Source: Closterium sp. Naga37s-1
Taxonomy: Eukaryota > Streptophyta > Zygnematophyceae > Desmidiales > Closteriaceae
Direction of reading: 5' to 3'
DNA length: 64,000 nt
Assembly: GCA_947471745.1 (NCBI GenBank)
Contig: CANJKZ010000170.1
Coordinates: 2,444,501-2,508,500, forward strand
Below are positions 20,411 through 31,263 of the stretch, piece after piece. Positions within the stretch are counted from its first letter, which is position 1, and every line of letters starts with the position of its first letter. The position numbers were made by a program, and so were the translations under genes. The notes beneath the pieces were generated by a model. That model was not told the origin of the DNA and did not search any database. It saw nothing but the letters and a program-made list of their open reading frames with translations.

Positions 20411-22656
20411 GTTGGAGGCACTGGCGCGGGAGGCGCTGGAGCTGAAGGTGCTGGAGCTGTTGACCCTGGAGGCACAATGCGGCCGCGACCGTACTTCGTT
20501 CCCCTGCTTCAGCAGGTTCTTGGTGTCCCGTCTTCTACTGGCCTTACTCCTCCCTTACTGTGTCCACCGCCTGACCAGTCGCAGCCGTCGTTACAGCCGG
20601 CCTCTCCACTACCTTCTCCCTCTCCTTACACTGAGCAGACCGGCGGTCTTACAGAGCGTCGTGAGCCTGCGTCTTGTCCTGCCTCCCCTGTTCACACACG
20701 CTATGACACTTCGTCCTTCCTCTGTTCCACTGCGTGTTCCTCTGCCTGCTCCTCCCGAGTCCTTGCTTCTAGGCGTCCCTGACCCTGAGTCTGACCGCGC
20801 TCGTGCTTCTAGTCCCACTGTCTCTTGTCTCCTTGCTACTGCTGTCACTGACCCTTCCTTTGAATCCACTGCTGCGTCTGCCCTTGTCGTCTAGACTACG
20901 CCACTGCTCTTGTTGCTGAGTCTGTGGGTGCTAGTCCTCCGTCTGTTGGGGGTGAGTGTGCGCTTGGAACGGACTTCCTTCAGGACAGGCAGGAGGACTT
21001 TGAGTGTCTTGCAGCTGCTGTACCTCGTTTCGCTTCCATGCTGCTTGCCCCTGAGGGAGACCCGGATGCACCTGACATCCCGACCCCGCGCTCTTACTTA
21101 GAGGCGATTACGGGTGCCTACTCCTCTCAGTGTCAGGCAGCCATGGATGCCGAGATGGCATCCTGGAAGTCCACAAGCACCTTCGTTGACGAGGTTCCCC
21201 CACGTGGGGCGAACATAGTCGATGGCATGTGGATTTTCAGGGTGAAGCGGCCGCCGGGCTCTCTGCCTGCCTTCAAGGCGCGTTACGTTGCTCGAGGCTT
21301 CAGTCAGCGACAAGGGGTTGACTACTTCTAGACCTTTTGCCCCATTCTGAAGATGACTACTCTTCGGGTGTTGCTGCACGTCGCTGCTCAGCGTGACTAT
21401 GAGTTGAACTCTCTAGACTTTAGCACAGCTTTCCTGCAGGGCAGCCTGCACGAGGAGATCTGGCTGCGCCGCCCACCTGGCTTCACTGGGTCGTTTCCTG
21501 CAGGTACCCAGTGGAGCCTCCGTCGGCTAGTCTACAGTCTCCGCCAGGCGCCTCATGAGTGGCACGACACACTGAGAACTACACATGCGGCTCTTGGGTT
21601 TGCTCCTTCTACTGCTGACCCGTCGCTGTTTCTACGCACCGACACCTCACTGCCACCGTTCTACGTCCTCGTGTACATCGACGACCTTGTCTTTGCAACT
21701 GCGGATGCTAAGGCACTGACCCTTGTGAAGTCGGAGCTGCAGAAGAGACACACCTGCATTGACCTGGGTGAACTGCGCAGCTATCTTGGTTTGCAGATCA
21801 CCCGGGACAGAGCACGGCGCACCATCACACTGACTCAGTCACACATGGTGCAACAGGTTCTTCAGCGCTTCCATTTCCAGTTCTCCTCGCCACACCCCAC
21901 TCCTCTGTCTACCAGCCACTTGCTCTTAGCTCCACCTTCGGACGAGTCCGTAGAGCCGAGTGGTCCGTACCCAGAGTTTGTGGGTTGCCTCATGTACTTG
22001 ATGACGTGCACACGACCTGACCTCGCGTACCCTCTCATCCTTCTGGCTCCCTACGTGGCTCCTGGTAGGCACCGAAAGGTGCACTGGGATGCTGTGAAGA
22101 GGGTACTGCGTTACCTGTGCAGTACGTCAGGCATGGGGCTCGTGCTTGGAGGACGGGGTCCAGTTGTCCTCACTGGTCATGCAGACGCTTCTTGGGTTGA
22201 TGACTCAGCTACGCAGCGGTCGTCACAGGGTTACACCTTCAGTCTTGGTTCCGGCTCTGTTTCTTGGCGGTCTACCTACTCCTCTTCGGTTCTCAGCTCT
22301 AGTTGTGAGGCTGAGATCTACGCAGGGGCCATGGCTGCACAGGAGCTACACTGGCTCACCTACTTGCTGACTGACTTGGGAGAGCAGCCTCGTTCGCCTC
22401 CAGTTCTGTACGTAGACACAAGGCCATGATTGCCTTGTGTTAGGAGCACAGACTGGAGCACAGAACGAAGCACATCGCTCTATGATACTTCCTTGCTCGA
22501 GAGTTGCAGCAGTGTGGCCAGCTTTGTCTTGCGTACGTGGCCTCTAGGGCCAACACTGCTGATATATTCACCAAGGCACTTCCTCCTGGTGATCATCAGC
22601 GCTTCTCTACTGTCTTAGGCCTTGTTCCTACTTTGCCTCACTTGCTTACTGCGTGA
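20411..22656 (+). pseudogene. pol: Element C RT and RNase H
   Basis: The region opens in the linker and RPRPYFVPLLQQVLG, is frameshifted near 20700 and 20895, then gives the RT N-terminus (QAAMDAEMASWKST), a TAG at 21329-21331 (Gln in siblings), LDFSTAFLQGSLHEEIW, the active site YIDDLVFATAD, and RNase H (HADASWVDD, CEAEIYAGAMA). A one-base loss near 22419 breaks RNase H; beyond it are a TAG at 22441 (CAG in siblings) and a TGA replacing CGA near 22483. The family stop is TGA 22654-22656. Confidence 0.88.
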
Positions 22657-22883
22657 CTTTGCTTGTACTGTGATCTGTATATGTACCTGCATGCTTGCAC
22701 TTGCTAGGGTATGATCACTGTGTTGTTTGTTCTCTTTTATATAACTCTGCATGTGAATTGGCCTTGTGGCCCTTTGCTTGTGCTCGGACTGTGTGGTGAC
22801 TTTGTGATCCACCCTGAGCTTGCTTTGCTTTTCTTGACTGGTCTTGTGACCACTTGTTCTCCCCCACTTTGCCTATGGGGGTG
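22657..22883 (+). other. Element C 3' UTR and polypurine tract
   Basis: This is the conserved 3' UTR of the family, with TTCTCTTTTATATAACTC in the middle and the polypurine tract TATGGGGGTG at 22874-22883 directly before the LTR. Confidence 0.78.
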
Positions 22884-23010
22884 TGTCTGAACATTATATT
22901 GCTTTGTGTAGGCTATAGTGGGGTAGCCCATAAGGGGTACAAACCAATTAGGGTTAGTACTTGTACCCAACTCTTTGCTAGTTACTTCATTCTTGTGCAT
23001 GATTCTGACA
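22884..23010 (+). repeat. 3' LTR of element C
   Basis: A 127-bp LTR from TGTCTGAACA to GATTCTGACA, followed by the GCCCC duplication. Confidence 0.92.
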
Positions 23011-24520
23011 GCCCCACGTTTGATGTAGTCGCCAGGTACTTCGCTATCCTCATAGCAGCCGCCTAGAGAATAGGACGGTATCTCCTATTCGTAACAAAGC
23101 GAGCCAGGACACTGAGAGGAGAAGCGAAGTTCGGACAAGTATAGGTCATCAGGTACATGAGGCAGCCCACAAGCTTTCGTAGGGACTATTACGATCCCAC
23201 AAGGGAACCTTGCTAGGATCAGCCTCAAGTTGTTCGCAGAGAGATATTGCAACAAAAGTAAATGACTCCTAGTCAGAGTGAATGTAAAATGACTGAAGTG
23301 ATTATAACATATGCATACATATGTTTATATATAGAATACAGAGAATACGGATTGACCTAGGGCTAGCATTGTACTTTAAGGAGTACATCCCTTTATTGGA
23401 GCGAAAAAAAAACGTGCGACGGGGGAACCTGTTTCAAACATGTTCCCTTCATTTTTCTTGGCAATGCAATAGCCCGATGCTTCTGCCGCTGACAGTCCAG
23501 ATGCTCCAACTGTACGCGGCCCTTTGTGTCATCCTGGCCGTTCGCATTCATACTTGATTGTGTTTTCTTCTTGTTAAGTACAGGAATGCATTCGCATTTT
23601 CCTTATCGTAACAGGGAACACTGGACTCAAATGGCGAGTTGAAAAGTGGAGCGGTGAGTCCGTGGTCAACGGAAAGAGGAGTGGAGTATGTGGAGGAGAA
23701 CTGAAGCCCGAACTATTAAAGGACCCTCTGGACCATGTGTAACTGAGTGAGTGTGATGGCGCGAGCGGCTCTATCCCTGGAAATATTCAAGCCAAGATAG
23801 TGGCGCGGTTCACCAAGGTCAGTGCACGTGTGTCTCTTCTTCAGTTCAGACTTCACGAAAGCTAGAGCAACCCTGTCAGCTGTAGCGAAGACCAAGTCGT
23901 CGACGTAGACAAGGACGAAGAAAGGAGTGGAGCCAGAGCAATTGAACAACGACGGGTTGGCGGACAAAGGTCTGAACCCGAGGTCAGCAAGCGTGGAGAA
24001 AAGAGTGATATGCCACGTACAGGGCGCATGTCGGAGACCCTAGACTGGTCGTCTCGGGCTCCACTGGGTCCCAGGCGGGAAAGTGCCAGTGAAGCCAGGA
24101 GGTTGGCGCAGCCAAGTCTCCTTGTACAGCCGGACGTGGAGAAGGTAGTGGAGAATTCCAGTGTGTGCATCTCGTAGTCTCTCTGTGCTGCAACGTGAAG
24201 TAACACCCGACGAGTGGTCATCTCTGGGGTCAGGGAGAAGGTCTAGAAGAAGTCTACTCCCTCACGCTGATTGAAACCTCTGGCCACGTAGAGCGCCTTG
24301 AACATGTGCGGTAATCCAGACGGCCGGCTCACCTTGAAGATCCACATGCCATCGACTACGTTCGCCTGGGAGGGGGAAACGCATCGACGTAAGTTCCTGT
24401 GGATCTCCAAGACGCCATCTCTGAGTCCATGGACGCTATCCACTAAGAGGCCCACTACCCTGAAACTGTTTCACGTGCGAGGATTCAATATGTAAAGGGC
24501 GTAGGGGTCTCCCTCAAGGG
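23011..24520 (-). pseudogene. pol: Element Z RNase H and RT
   Basis: On the minus strand the RT reads GMWIFKVSRPSG, KALYVARGFNQREGVDFF, a stop, then TFSLTPEMTTRRVLLHVAAQ, YVDDLVFATAD and HTCTDLGEPRHYLGL. A TAG near 24243 falls where siblings have Gln. After MVQRVL there are adjacent TAA and TAG codons where siblings read Gln-Arg. The region is cut by the TIR element at 23186-23614; the CLMYLM region of RNase H lies to its left at 23130-23180. Frameshifts occur near 24130. Confidence 0.83.
23186..23614. mobile_element. Candidate 429-bp TIR element inserted in Z
   Basis: The segment is foreign to the copia alignment. It starts CTATTACGAT and ends ATCGTAACAG, inverted repeats of 10 bp with one mismatch, flanked by GGA on both sides (23183-23185 and 23615-23617; GGGA if the ends are trimmed by one base). 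It is AT-rich, has no plausible gene and includes a poly-A run (23405-23413). A small non-autonomous DNA transposon is the simplest reading, but the inverted repeats are short. Confidence 0.5.
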
Positions 24521-25870
24521 CTAGCAGCATGGCACGGAGTGGGGAGAAGTGGCTGCCAAGAACTCCAACTCAAACTGCCTGTCCTCTAGAAAGTTATAGT
24601 CAAGGGCAGACTCACCCCTGGCGGACAAAAGACGGGCAGCCACCACGCGGGTGGCGAAGTCAAGTCGGTGGGTGGTGGTAAAGTCAGGGATTGCGGCAAC
24701 AAGCACCAAAACAGATGACGGAGGGGCGGTAGTGTCTGTGACAAGAGTGACGTGAATACGTGTGACAACATGATGAGCAGTGCGGTAGTAGTCAGTGATA
24801 GGGTGAGAGGAGGCTGTAAGGTACGACGCAGGAGGTGATGGAAGAACAAACCAAGGCGGAGAAAGAGGAGGACTAGAAATAAGCAAGACAGAGCGGAGGT
24901 CCTCAAAGGAAGACAAGGGACGAGCACGAGGAGGACACCAAATGGCCCAAGTGTGCGGGACAACGGAGGAGGCGACTGTGATAAAGGAGGAGAGAAAACA
25001 GCCGGGGATGAGGCAGAAGGAGAAAGACGGTATGAAGTAGGAAACAGTGAGCGGTCCGGAGGGGAGGAAGGGAGACCAAGGGCCTAGAGGCCACTCACAA
25101 CTGGGAACAACAACTGCAAAAGTGACGGCTGTGGCTGATGCTGCTGGTGCTCCAGCTCAAGCCTCTCCTGCGCCAACCTCTCTTGCTCCTCGCGCTCAAG
25201 TCGACGAAGAGCCAGGTGACGCGTCGAGTAGCGGTGGGAGGTGGACTAGGTGCCACAGTAGCAGTGCCTCCAGCTCCAGCCCCCTCAGATCTAGCACCTC
25301 CAGTGCCAGCACCTCCTGCTCTAGCACCCCCAGAACTAGCACCTCCAGTGCCAGCACCCGCAGCTCCAGCACCCGCAGCTCCAGCACCCTCAGAACCAGC
25401 ACCTCCAGCTCTAGCACCCACAGAACCAACACCTCCAGAACAGCACCCCCAGCTCCAACAATCTCAGATTCAGCACCTCCAGCGCTCGTGCCTCCAGCAC
25501 CAACACCCTCAGAGTCCACTGCAACATGTCGCGGTAGTGCCGACGGCTGCTGCAGTGACTGTGAGGACGTCTGTGGGGAAGGAGATGACACGTCACGTGC
25601 TACGGAGGGGAGAGACACCTGACGGGGCAGGACCTGGGTGGGGAGGGTGTACCGGAGAAGCAGGACTAGGAGGAGGAGAGGGAGTTTGGAAGAGGGGAGG
25701 GGGGGGGAACCGGGAGACCTCGGTGGGGGTAGCGGGCGTAGTAGGACACCTACTCGACAAAGGAGACGTAAGGGGAGTTAAGGAACCGGTCCAGGGACGG
25801 GTGGTAAGACGTGAAGTCAGGTCTCTCCACCAAGTTCTTGGAGAACGAAGGGATGTGGAGAACAGTGAGG
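24521..25870 (-). pseudogene. Element Z IN-RT linker
   Basis: Minus-strand reading gives a Pro-rich stretch (PPPPLFQTPSPPPSPASP) corresponding to the family region just after integrase, then a Gly/Ala linker at about 25260-25420 (GGAGSEGAGAAGAG type), then the segment before RT with LDYNFLEDRQFELEFLAA, which matches the family's LEDRQEDFECLAA. The integrase core expected upstream is absent: at about 25815-25830 the sequence passes from the protease-distal SFSKNLV-like stretch to the integrase C-terminal end. Confidence 0.72.
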
Positions 25871-27712
25871 ACACCAGAGCGGACAGCCGGGCACGGGAGG
25901 GTGGTAGAGCTTCGGTGGTCCTAAATTAGGATCAGCCAGGGCAACCGAAAATGGACCAGGAAGCGGAATGATAGTCGTGTGGTCGCGGAAGAAGCAATAG
26001 GACGTGCCACAGTCCAGCATGTAGGAGAGCGACGCGTCAGCCGTAGGTACCTCTGGGCTAGTAACTACACAAGCACCTAGACTGGAAGCAGACGCACCTA
26101 CACTAGCAGCAGGCAAGGATCCTAGGCAACAAACATGCGAGCAAACAGATTCAGGAGCACAATAGTCAACATCGGCATACATAACAGAAGCAGCTCGCAA
26201 GGCATCAAGAAACTCTACCGCAGGCATGTCAAACAACGCCAGACCGGAGCAAACTAGCGGGGCCCAGTCCAGAGCGGGGCCAAAGCCGTACTGCACGCGA
26301 AGGCAAACTGCGCAAAGCACTGACCTGGAGAGTTAAGATGACCACATGGGCCGCCCTGACGAGAGCCAGTCTGAACAAAATACAGGCATGGGGTAGGGGC
26401 GACACCACGAGAAGTCTACTTGGGTGGGCCACCACTACGTCCAGCGCTCCCTGGTCCACCAGGTCCCCACTGCTGAGACTGCTGCTGCATCTGCCGCTGA
26501 ACCTGCTGCTACTGTGTCCTTGCTGCCAGTGTTGTCCCTGTTGTGGCTGCTCCTGCTGGGACTGCTGCTGCTGCTATGCTGTGTATCAACCAACTGGTCT
26601 AGCACCCCACCCATTCGGCCCGCAGGCCCAGTACCACCTCCAGTGCCGCCTTCACTAGACGCACTAGTACCACCACTACCTCTGCCCCCCCCTTCGCCAC
26701 CACCTCCGCCACCATCCTTCCCCCCTTTTTTACCTTTCCTGCCTCAAGCCCGCCCACTAGCGACGGACACGGCTGTAGTCTCATCGGCAGCAAGAGATGC
26801 AGTAGAGGCAAGATAAGTAGTGAAGGTGGGGAGCTGTGGGACAGCACACAAGAGCGGGGGAATTACGGGCGATAGAAGCGGAGGCAATGAAGCGGATATT
26901 GCTCTCGATGTCCTTCAGAGATTTCTCAAGGACCTCGATGGTGAGCGCACTAGGGTGCTTCCAAAGAAGCGCATCGCATACAGCTGCAAGGCGGTCAGGG
27001 AGGGTAGTGACTATCAAGTGAATCGTGATGTGCATGGGCGGGGGGGGGGGGGGGCGTTTCAAGCTCGCCTCGGTACAAGCGGCAGGGTAGCTAGCGTCGA
27101 GCGAGCGCAAGTGGGTGACAAGGTCAGGATTACAGTCGAATGCTCCTAGATCGGGAAACAAAAACGACATGAAGAGGCGACAAAGAGAGCCAAAGGAGGG
27201 AGTGGAGTGACGGGTCTGTCAACGAGCGAACGGATGAATGAATGACTAGAAAGGAGCAGTACAAGGAAACATATAGCAAACCCTAAAGGGGGGCTGTACC
27301 CTCTACTGCATAACTCACTTTAGCACCTAGACTAAACTTACAAACTAAAAGAAGTATAGTTTGACAGGATCTTAATCGCATCAAGGCAATCTTTGGGAGA
27401 CCGAACCTGGATAAAGTGTGCCTCCTCATTCTGGGGGAGAAGGCAGTCGAGGGCATTACAAACCGTAGCGCCACGAGAGTGCCACACCGATAGGGCTATA
27501 CGGGCCTGAGCAAAGCGCTCCCGGTCTGCGGCAGTAGGCTCAGAAGGCATGTAAGTAGGGTGCGGTGATTGCAGGTCACCAGAGGCATGCGCCTAGAGCA
27601 TGTCACTATCCTGGTGCTGACTCTATAGGTAGAGCTCGGCGCGGAGGAGCCAGGTGGGAAAATCTAGCAAAGTACCCTCCACATCAAAACTCAGGACCTG
27701 AGCGGACGCCAT
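25831..27712 (-). pseudogene. gag: Element Z gag and protease
   Basis: Gag starts at the ATG at 27712-27710 (MASAQVLSFDVEGTLLDF). The reading soon meets two TAGs (near 27628 and 27595) in positions that could be Gln, then MPSEPTAADRERFAQ, a solo LTR at 27217-27366, and LFPDLGAFDC with PPPMHITIHLIVTTLPD, the counterpart of PPPMYITLYFIVTRLPD. The protease motif is LDCGTSYCFFRD near 26010, with Cys where siblings have Ser (LDSGAS). A long Gln/Cys-like tract (26470-26580) replaces the Gly tail. Several frameshifts are present. Confidence 0.78.
27217..27366 (-). repeat. Solo LTR in the gag of Z
   Basis: On the minus strand 150 bp runs from TGTCAAACTATACTT to CGCTCGTTGACA. Flanks are GGGTC and GGATC, a 5-bp duplication with one change. 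The gag frame of Z is interrupted exactly here. Its sequence differs from the other LTRs but keeps the GTAC...TTGTAC inverted pair. Confidence 0.78.
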
Positions 27713-28570
27713 TTTGAGTGCGCTACATAGGAGCGAAAGGCTAGGAACGGCCGGAGCTAGAAGCGAACAAAGGGGAGACGGCGTGAGAAAGGCTAGTCTA
27801 GGAATGGCTGGAGTGAGTAGCGACGTAGCGTCAGAGTGGCTAGACTAGGAGCGGCGTGCAAGCCCTAGAACAACACTCTGGAGAAAGAACAAAACCATAA
27901 GAACGCTGACAGTAAACAAGACAGGATGCGGCCTCCAGCCGCTGGGAAAATTGTCGCCAAGAGCATGGGCCGACAGCTCAGGCTGTTGTGCGCATGGTGT
28001 GGTGTGCATGGTTGCAGGTACGCTGCGGTAGGGGCGTGTAAGGGGACAGTCGCGTGCGGCTACAGCTTTAGGCACAATAGGTGCTGCACGAGCGGCCACT
28101 GCTGTGCGTGCGGCAGATGCTGCACGTGCGGCTACTGCTGCGCATGTGACTGCAGTTGCATGCACGCGGTTGCTAGTGCACGTGCGACTGCAGCTGCACG
28201 CACGCGGCTGCTAGTGCGCGTGCAGCTGCGCGTGTGCGCGGCTGCGTGCGTGCAGCTGCGAACACGCGACTGTCTGCGTGCTGCTGCGCCTGCGCATCTT
28301 GGCGCGACTGCTTATGCGCGGCTGCGTGTGCATGGCTGCGTGCGTGCTGCTACGCCTGCGCGTCTGGGCGCGGCTGCTTATGCTCGGCTGTGCGTGCGTG
28401 GCTACGTGCATGTGGCTGTGCGCTGCTAGCTACGTGCCATGCAGGGGAGCGTGCGAAACGGGGATATAGCGGGACGAGCAACGGGACGAGACTGGACGGG
28501 ACGGGCAACTAGAACGCGAGTGGACGGGCAAAGGGACGGGATGGACTAAGATAGGTTTCTAGGAACGACC
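27713..28570 (-). repeat. Leader of element Z
   Basis: The region between gag and the PBS is non-coding. Positions 28080-28440 are a CGCGTGC-rich low-complexity tract with an approximate 70-bp tandem repeat (copies near 28280 and 28350). Frames across it (His/Ala/Arg/Cys rich) are repeat translations. Positions 27720-27860 contain a shorter repeat of TAGGAACGGC/GGAGCTAGAAGCG type. Confidence 0.7.
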
Positions 28571-28585
28571 TAGCAGATGATACCA
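28571..28585 (-). other. Primer-binding site of element Z
   Basis: On the minus strand TGGTATCATCTGCTA abuts the LTR, a TGGTATCA-type copia site. Confidence 0.7.
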
Positions 28586-28710
28586 TCTCACAATATGCAA
28601 GCGGAAATGGATAAACTAGGCAAGCAAGGGATACAAATAGCAACCCTCAAAGTGTGGTACTTCCTAGAGTGCTACTCAGTGTAGCCGAAACAATTATGTA
28701 ACATTTGACA
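28586..28710 (-). repeat. 5' LTR of element Z
   Basis: About 125 bp, on the minus strand from TGTCAAATGTTACA to ATATTGTGAGA, directly before the PBS. The usual CA end reads GA, probably by mutation. The partner LTR lies outside the window. Confidence 0.78.
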
Positions 28711-28834
28711 GGGTGTTATATTATGACATAAAAAACATGATAATATTGAATGTATTATGTTTTCAGCTCACTGAGCGAATGATACATAAAATAGTCTTTA
28801 AGTATTCTTTCCTATCGAAGTATACATATTTGCA
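28711..28834. other. AT-rich segment between elements Z and D
   Basis: These 124 bases are AT-rich and unlike anything else in the window. They hold no gene and no recognisable repeat, and may be a remnant of non-element genomic DNA or of D's target. Confidence 0.5.
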
Positions 28835-28975
28835 TGTCAAACTATATTTGTAAGTGTGTTAGGTTTGTTAGGCCATAGCGAGGTGCATTGCATAGGGTAC
28901 AACACTATCTAGGGATTTCCATATGTACCCATCTCCTGCTAGTCACACTCATTCCGCTATCTCCTGATTTTAACA
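28835..28975 (+). repeat. 5' LTR of element D
   Basis: A 141-bp sequence from TGTCAAACTATATT to GATTTTAACA, followed by a PBS. It carries GGGTACAA (28895-28902) and TGTACCC (28924-28930), the stem seen in the other short LTRs, although the rest is divergent. No partner LTR was found. Confidence 0.8.
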
Positions 28976-29390
28976 TGGTATCATAACTAGGTATGTCCGA
29001 TCTTACTCTCGCTATTGATCCGTACCTAGCCTAATGCGCCCCAAGAGTGCCTCCTACCGCTGGTCACACGTCACGCCTCGTTAGCCCATACCAAATCGCT
29101 CCTTCGGACGGCCCTCGCAGGTATCCTAATTTGCCTCTTAGACGACCCCCGTGGGTCCCCGAAGCTGCCTAGTAGACCACGCCCATGGGTCCCGAGTTTG
29201 GCAATCCAAAGGTTCCCCGATTCGCGACCTGAAGGCCCCTCGATTCGCGCTGCGTAAGCCCCTCGATTCGCACCCTGTAAGGCTCCCTCTTGCGGCCCCG
29301 TCTATTCGCGCCCCGCAAGGCCTTTGCAGTCCTGTACAGGCTTCTCCTCTACTTTGCAGGAGCTGGGATTTGTACTAATCAGTAGAGCAC
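28976..29390 (+). mobile_element. PBS and leader of element D (coding part absent)
   Basis: TGGTATCATAACTAGGTATG at 28976 is a copia-type PBS. The leader has a short repeat unit (CCTCGATTCGCGCC, AAGGCCCC) at 29200-29330. No gag follows; the sequence changes character near 29370-29390. D is therefore a 5' fragment. Confidence 0.65.
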
Positions 29391-29760
29391 TGTCTTAGCT
29401 TTCCAACGGGCCATGTATCACCTCGATCGCCTAAGTATCGAGCGAGATATGGCTACTAATGTGAAAGTTATGCTCTATGTTGAAGGATTGGAAACTCTTT
29501 GGAATTTGTGTTCGAATGCACTTCATACAAAGTGATTCACAATGTTCAGTATGAAACATGCATACACAACGAGTCGATTTATAGCAACATAATAACATCG
29601 AACCGCGCATGTAACACGAACCGCTACACTCGCGTCACAAATGCGCCGCGTGTAACAATTTCGGTTGGGTGAAATTTGGCCACCGAATTTCACCGAACAC
29701 ACCGAATGTGTCTTCAACTCCAAGGTTGGAATATGGTGCCGCCACATGGCACCAAAGTGT
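29391..29760. other. Unassigned non-coding island left of E
   Basis: No plausible gene. It includes AGCTTTCCAACGGGCC (29398), a motif that recurs inside solo LTR M (near 32430) and, inverted, in the island at 59986-60640. It may be the end of an LTR from another family. E begins at 29761. Confidence 0.45.
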
Positions 29761-30771
29761 TGTTAACGGGAGTGGATTGTTGGCCCCGCCCTCGCTTGGG
29801 AAACGCCGACGACTTGGTCGGATGTACGGGAGTAGCAGCCGATCGTCCACAGTGGGAGAGCTGCTCGACAAGCTTCGTCGAGCTGCAGGGGACCGCTGTG
29901 GTGTTGCTGTCGACCAGAGCGCTTGACAGCTGCAACTGACTGTTCTGGGCGACGGGTGGGCCATTGACCAGGAGGGGCAGTTCGACCGGGAAGTCGACGG
30001 AGCAGTCCGTCGACCTGAGAAGTGAGCAGCGGTCAACGAGGGGAGCTCGACGACAACAGCTGACAGTTCTGGTCGACGGAAGGGGTCCGTCGACCAGGGG
30101 GTAGCTCGACAGGAGCTGTGGTCAACCAGGGGCACCTGGTGGTCAACCAGAGGGACCCGGTGGTCGACCAGATGCACTTGGTGGTCGACCAGAGCACCTG
30201 GGGTTGTCCAGGTCGACCGGGTAACCTGCTCGGCAAGTTATGCGGAGGCACGCAAACGTCGTCGAGGTCGCAATGGTAAAGGCGACTTCGGTTTGGTATC
30301 CCGAAGTCCATGTGGCTCGTCAGGTGCAGACAACAGCCGACGGATGCACAACGGTGCAAGTCTGGCCAATCGTCTGCACGCATCTGCAAGTGTGCGCACT
30401 GCTGTCTTCTACGGGGCAATGCTGGACAGCCGCTCTGCTGTAGCGTTGGCACACCGTCGACCTGCTATGTTGGCAGGTCGCCTTTCTGCAGTGCTGGCGC
30501 GGCTCCTCTACGCAACGCTAGCAGGCGGTCGACCATGCTGTGCTGTCGAACGACCAGGCTAGCTGCAGAGTTGCTAGGTGCCTGATGTAGACATTGTTGT
30601 CATTGCTTGTTAAACCATTCCCGAATTCCAACTTTGCTAGTGGAAACTCTTGCCAATTTCTCCAGTGATTGTGCAAGCACTGAGAAACTAGGCAAAGCTA
30701 CGATCACTCCTAGTAGTTTGTGCCAACCCCCCGTAATCTAGCTCACTACCGTTCTAGAGTGAATCTCCACA
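29761..30771 (+). repeat. 5' LTR of element E
   Basis: The LTR is rich in GTCGAC palindromes, with tandem GGTGGTCGACCAGA units at about 30115-30195. Frames inside it are not genes. It is homologous to 37215-38225, and at its ends to the solo LTR at 14390-15342. Confidence 0.88.
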
Positions 30772-31263
30772 TGGTGCGGTGAGCGTGGACGGCCCCGCAT
30801 ATTACCTTCAGATAGGAGCCGACTTTTGCACCTACTAAGTTGTTCGTAGGCTGGCAGCATCGATAGTCACCATGGTCGACCTCGTAGCTAATGCGGGCGT
30901 AGCGGACACCTTGGAGGCACGCTTGGCTGATGCGAGGAACGCCACGCGGATGGCGAGTACAGGACGATCCCCTTGCTGATCGTTGAGTTGGGCATCCGGT
31001 CGCACTGGGCGACGAAACATCTTTCCCGTCCTTCTTCTCCTCGACTGGTGCAAAACGAAGATGGCATCGACGAAGAGGTCGACGGTGGTGCACGAGTCAG
31101 CGGCAACAATGGCACGAAGCAGAGAGGAGTGATGAAGGTCGACGGTGGCGTCAACAGGACTCAGGCGCGAGTGCATCAGTCGACGGCAGCTGCAGGCAGC
31201 TCGCGTGCCGACGTTGATGGTCGACGTCGCTCTCCTCTACGAAGCGGTGGAGGGATCTTGGCG
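30772..31263 (+). other. PBS region and leader of element E
   Basis: TGGTGCGGTGAGCG follows the LTR and should hold the PBS, though it does not match the initiator-Met type. The first 270 bases are repeated after the second LTR at 38226-38495. An open frame runs from 30973 into gag, so the true gag start is uncertain. Confidence 0.6.

Larger units (their letters stand above)
16102..23010 (+). mobile_element. Element C: degenerate Ty1/copia inserted in Z
   Basis: LTRs at 16102-16232 (131 bp) and 22884-23010 (127 bp) differ by a 4-bp indel and several substitutions. GCCCC flanks the element at 16097-16101 and 23011-23015. All copia domains are represented, but about 245 bp of the integrase core is missing, and the frame contains TAA, TAG and TGA stops and at least three frameshifts. 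It cannot be autonomous. Confidence 0.94.
1..28710 (-). mobile_element. Element Z: old Ty1/copia element, minus strand, split by nested insertions
   Basis: Z is the host element for the left half of the window. Its pieces lie at 1-20, 15698-16101 and 23011-28710; the rest of the interval is later insertions (A, C, a TIR element, a solo LTR). Read on the minus strand it has a 5' LTR at 28586-28710, a PBS, a repeat leader, gag from 27712, protease, a Gly/Ala linker, RT with YVDD and RNase H. Its 3' LTR lies left of the window. The integrase is missing: the reading passes from just after the protease to the region that normally follows integrase. The pieces join cleanly once each insertion and its target duplication are set aside, which supports a single original element. 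Confidence 0.85.

Noticed and set aside
28040..28440. Cys/Ala/Arg-rich frames of up to 167 residues
   Set aside because: They derive from the CGCGTGC tandem repeat in the leader of Z and have no homologue-like features.
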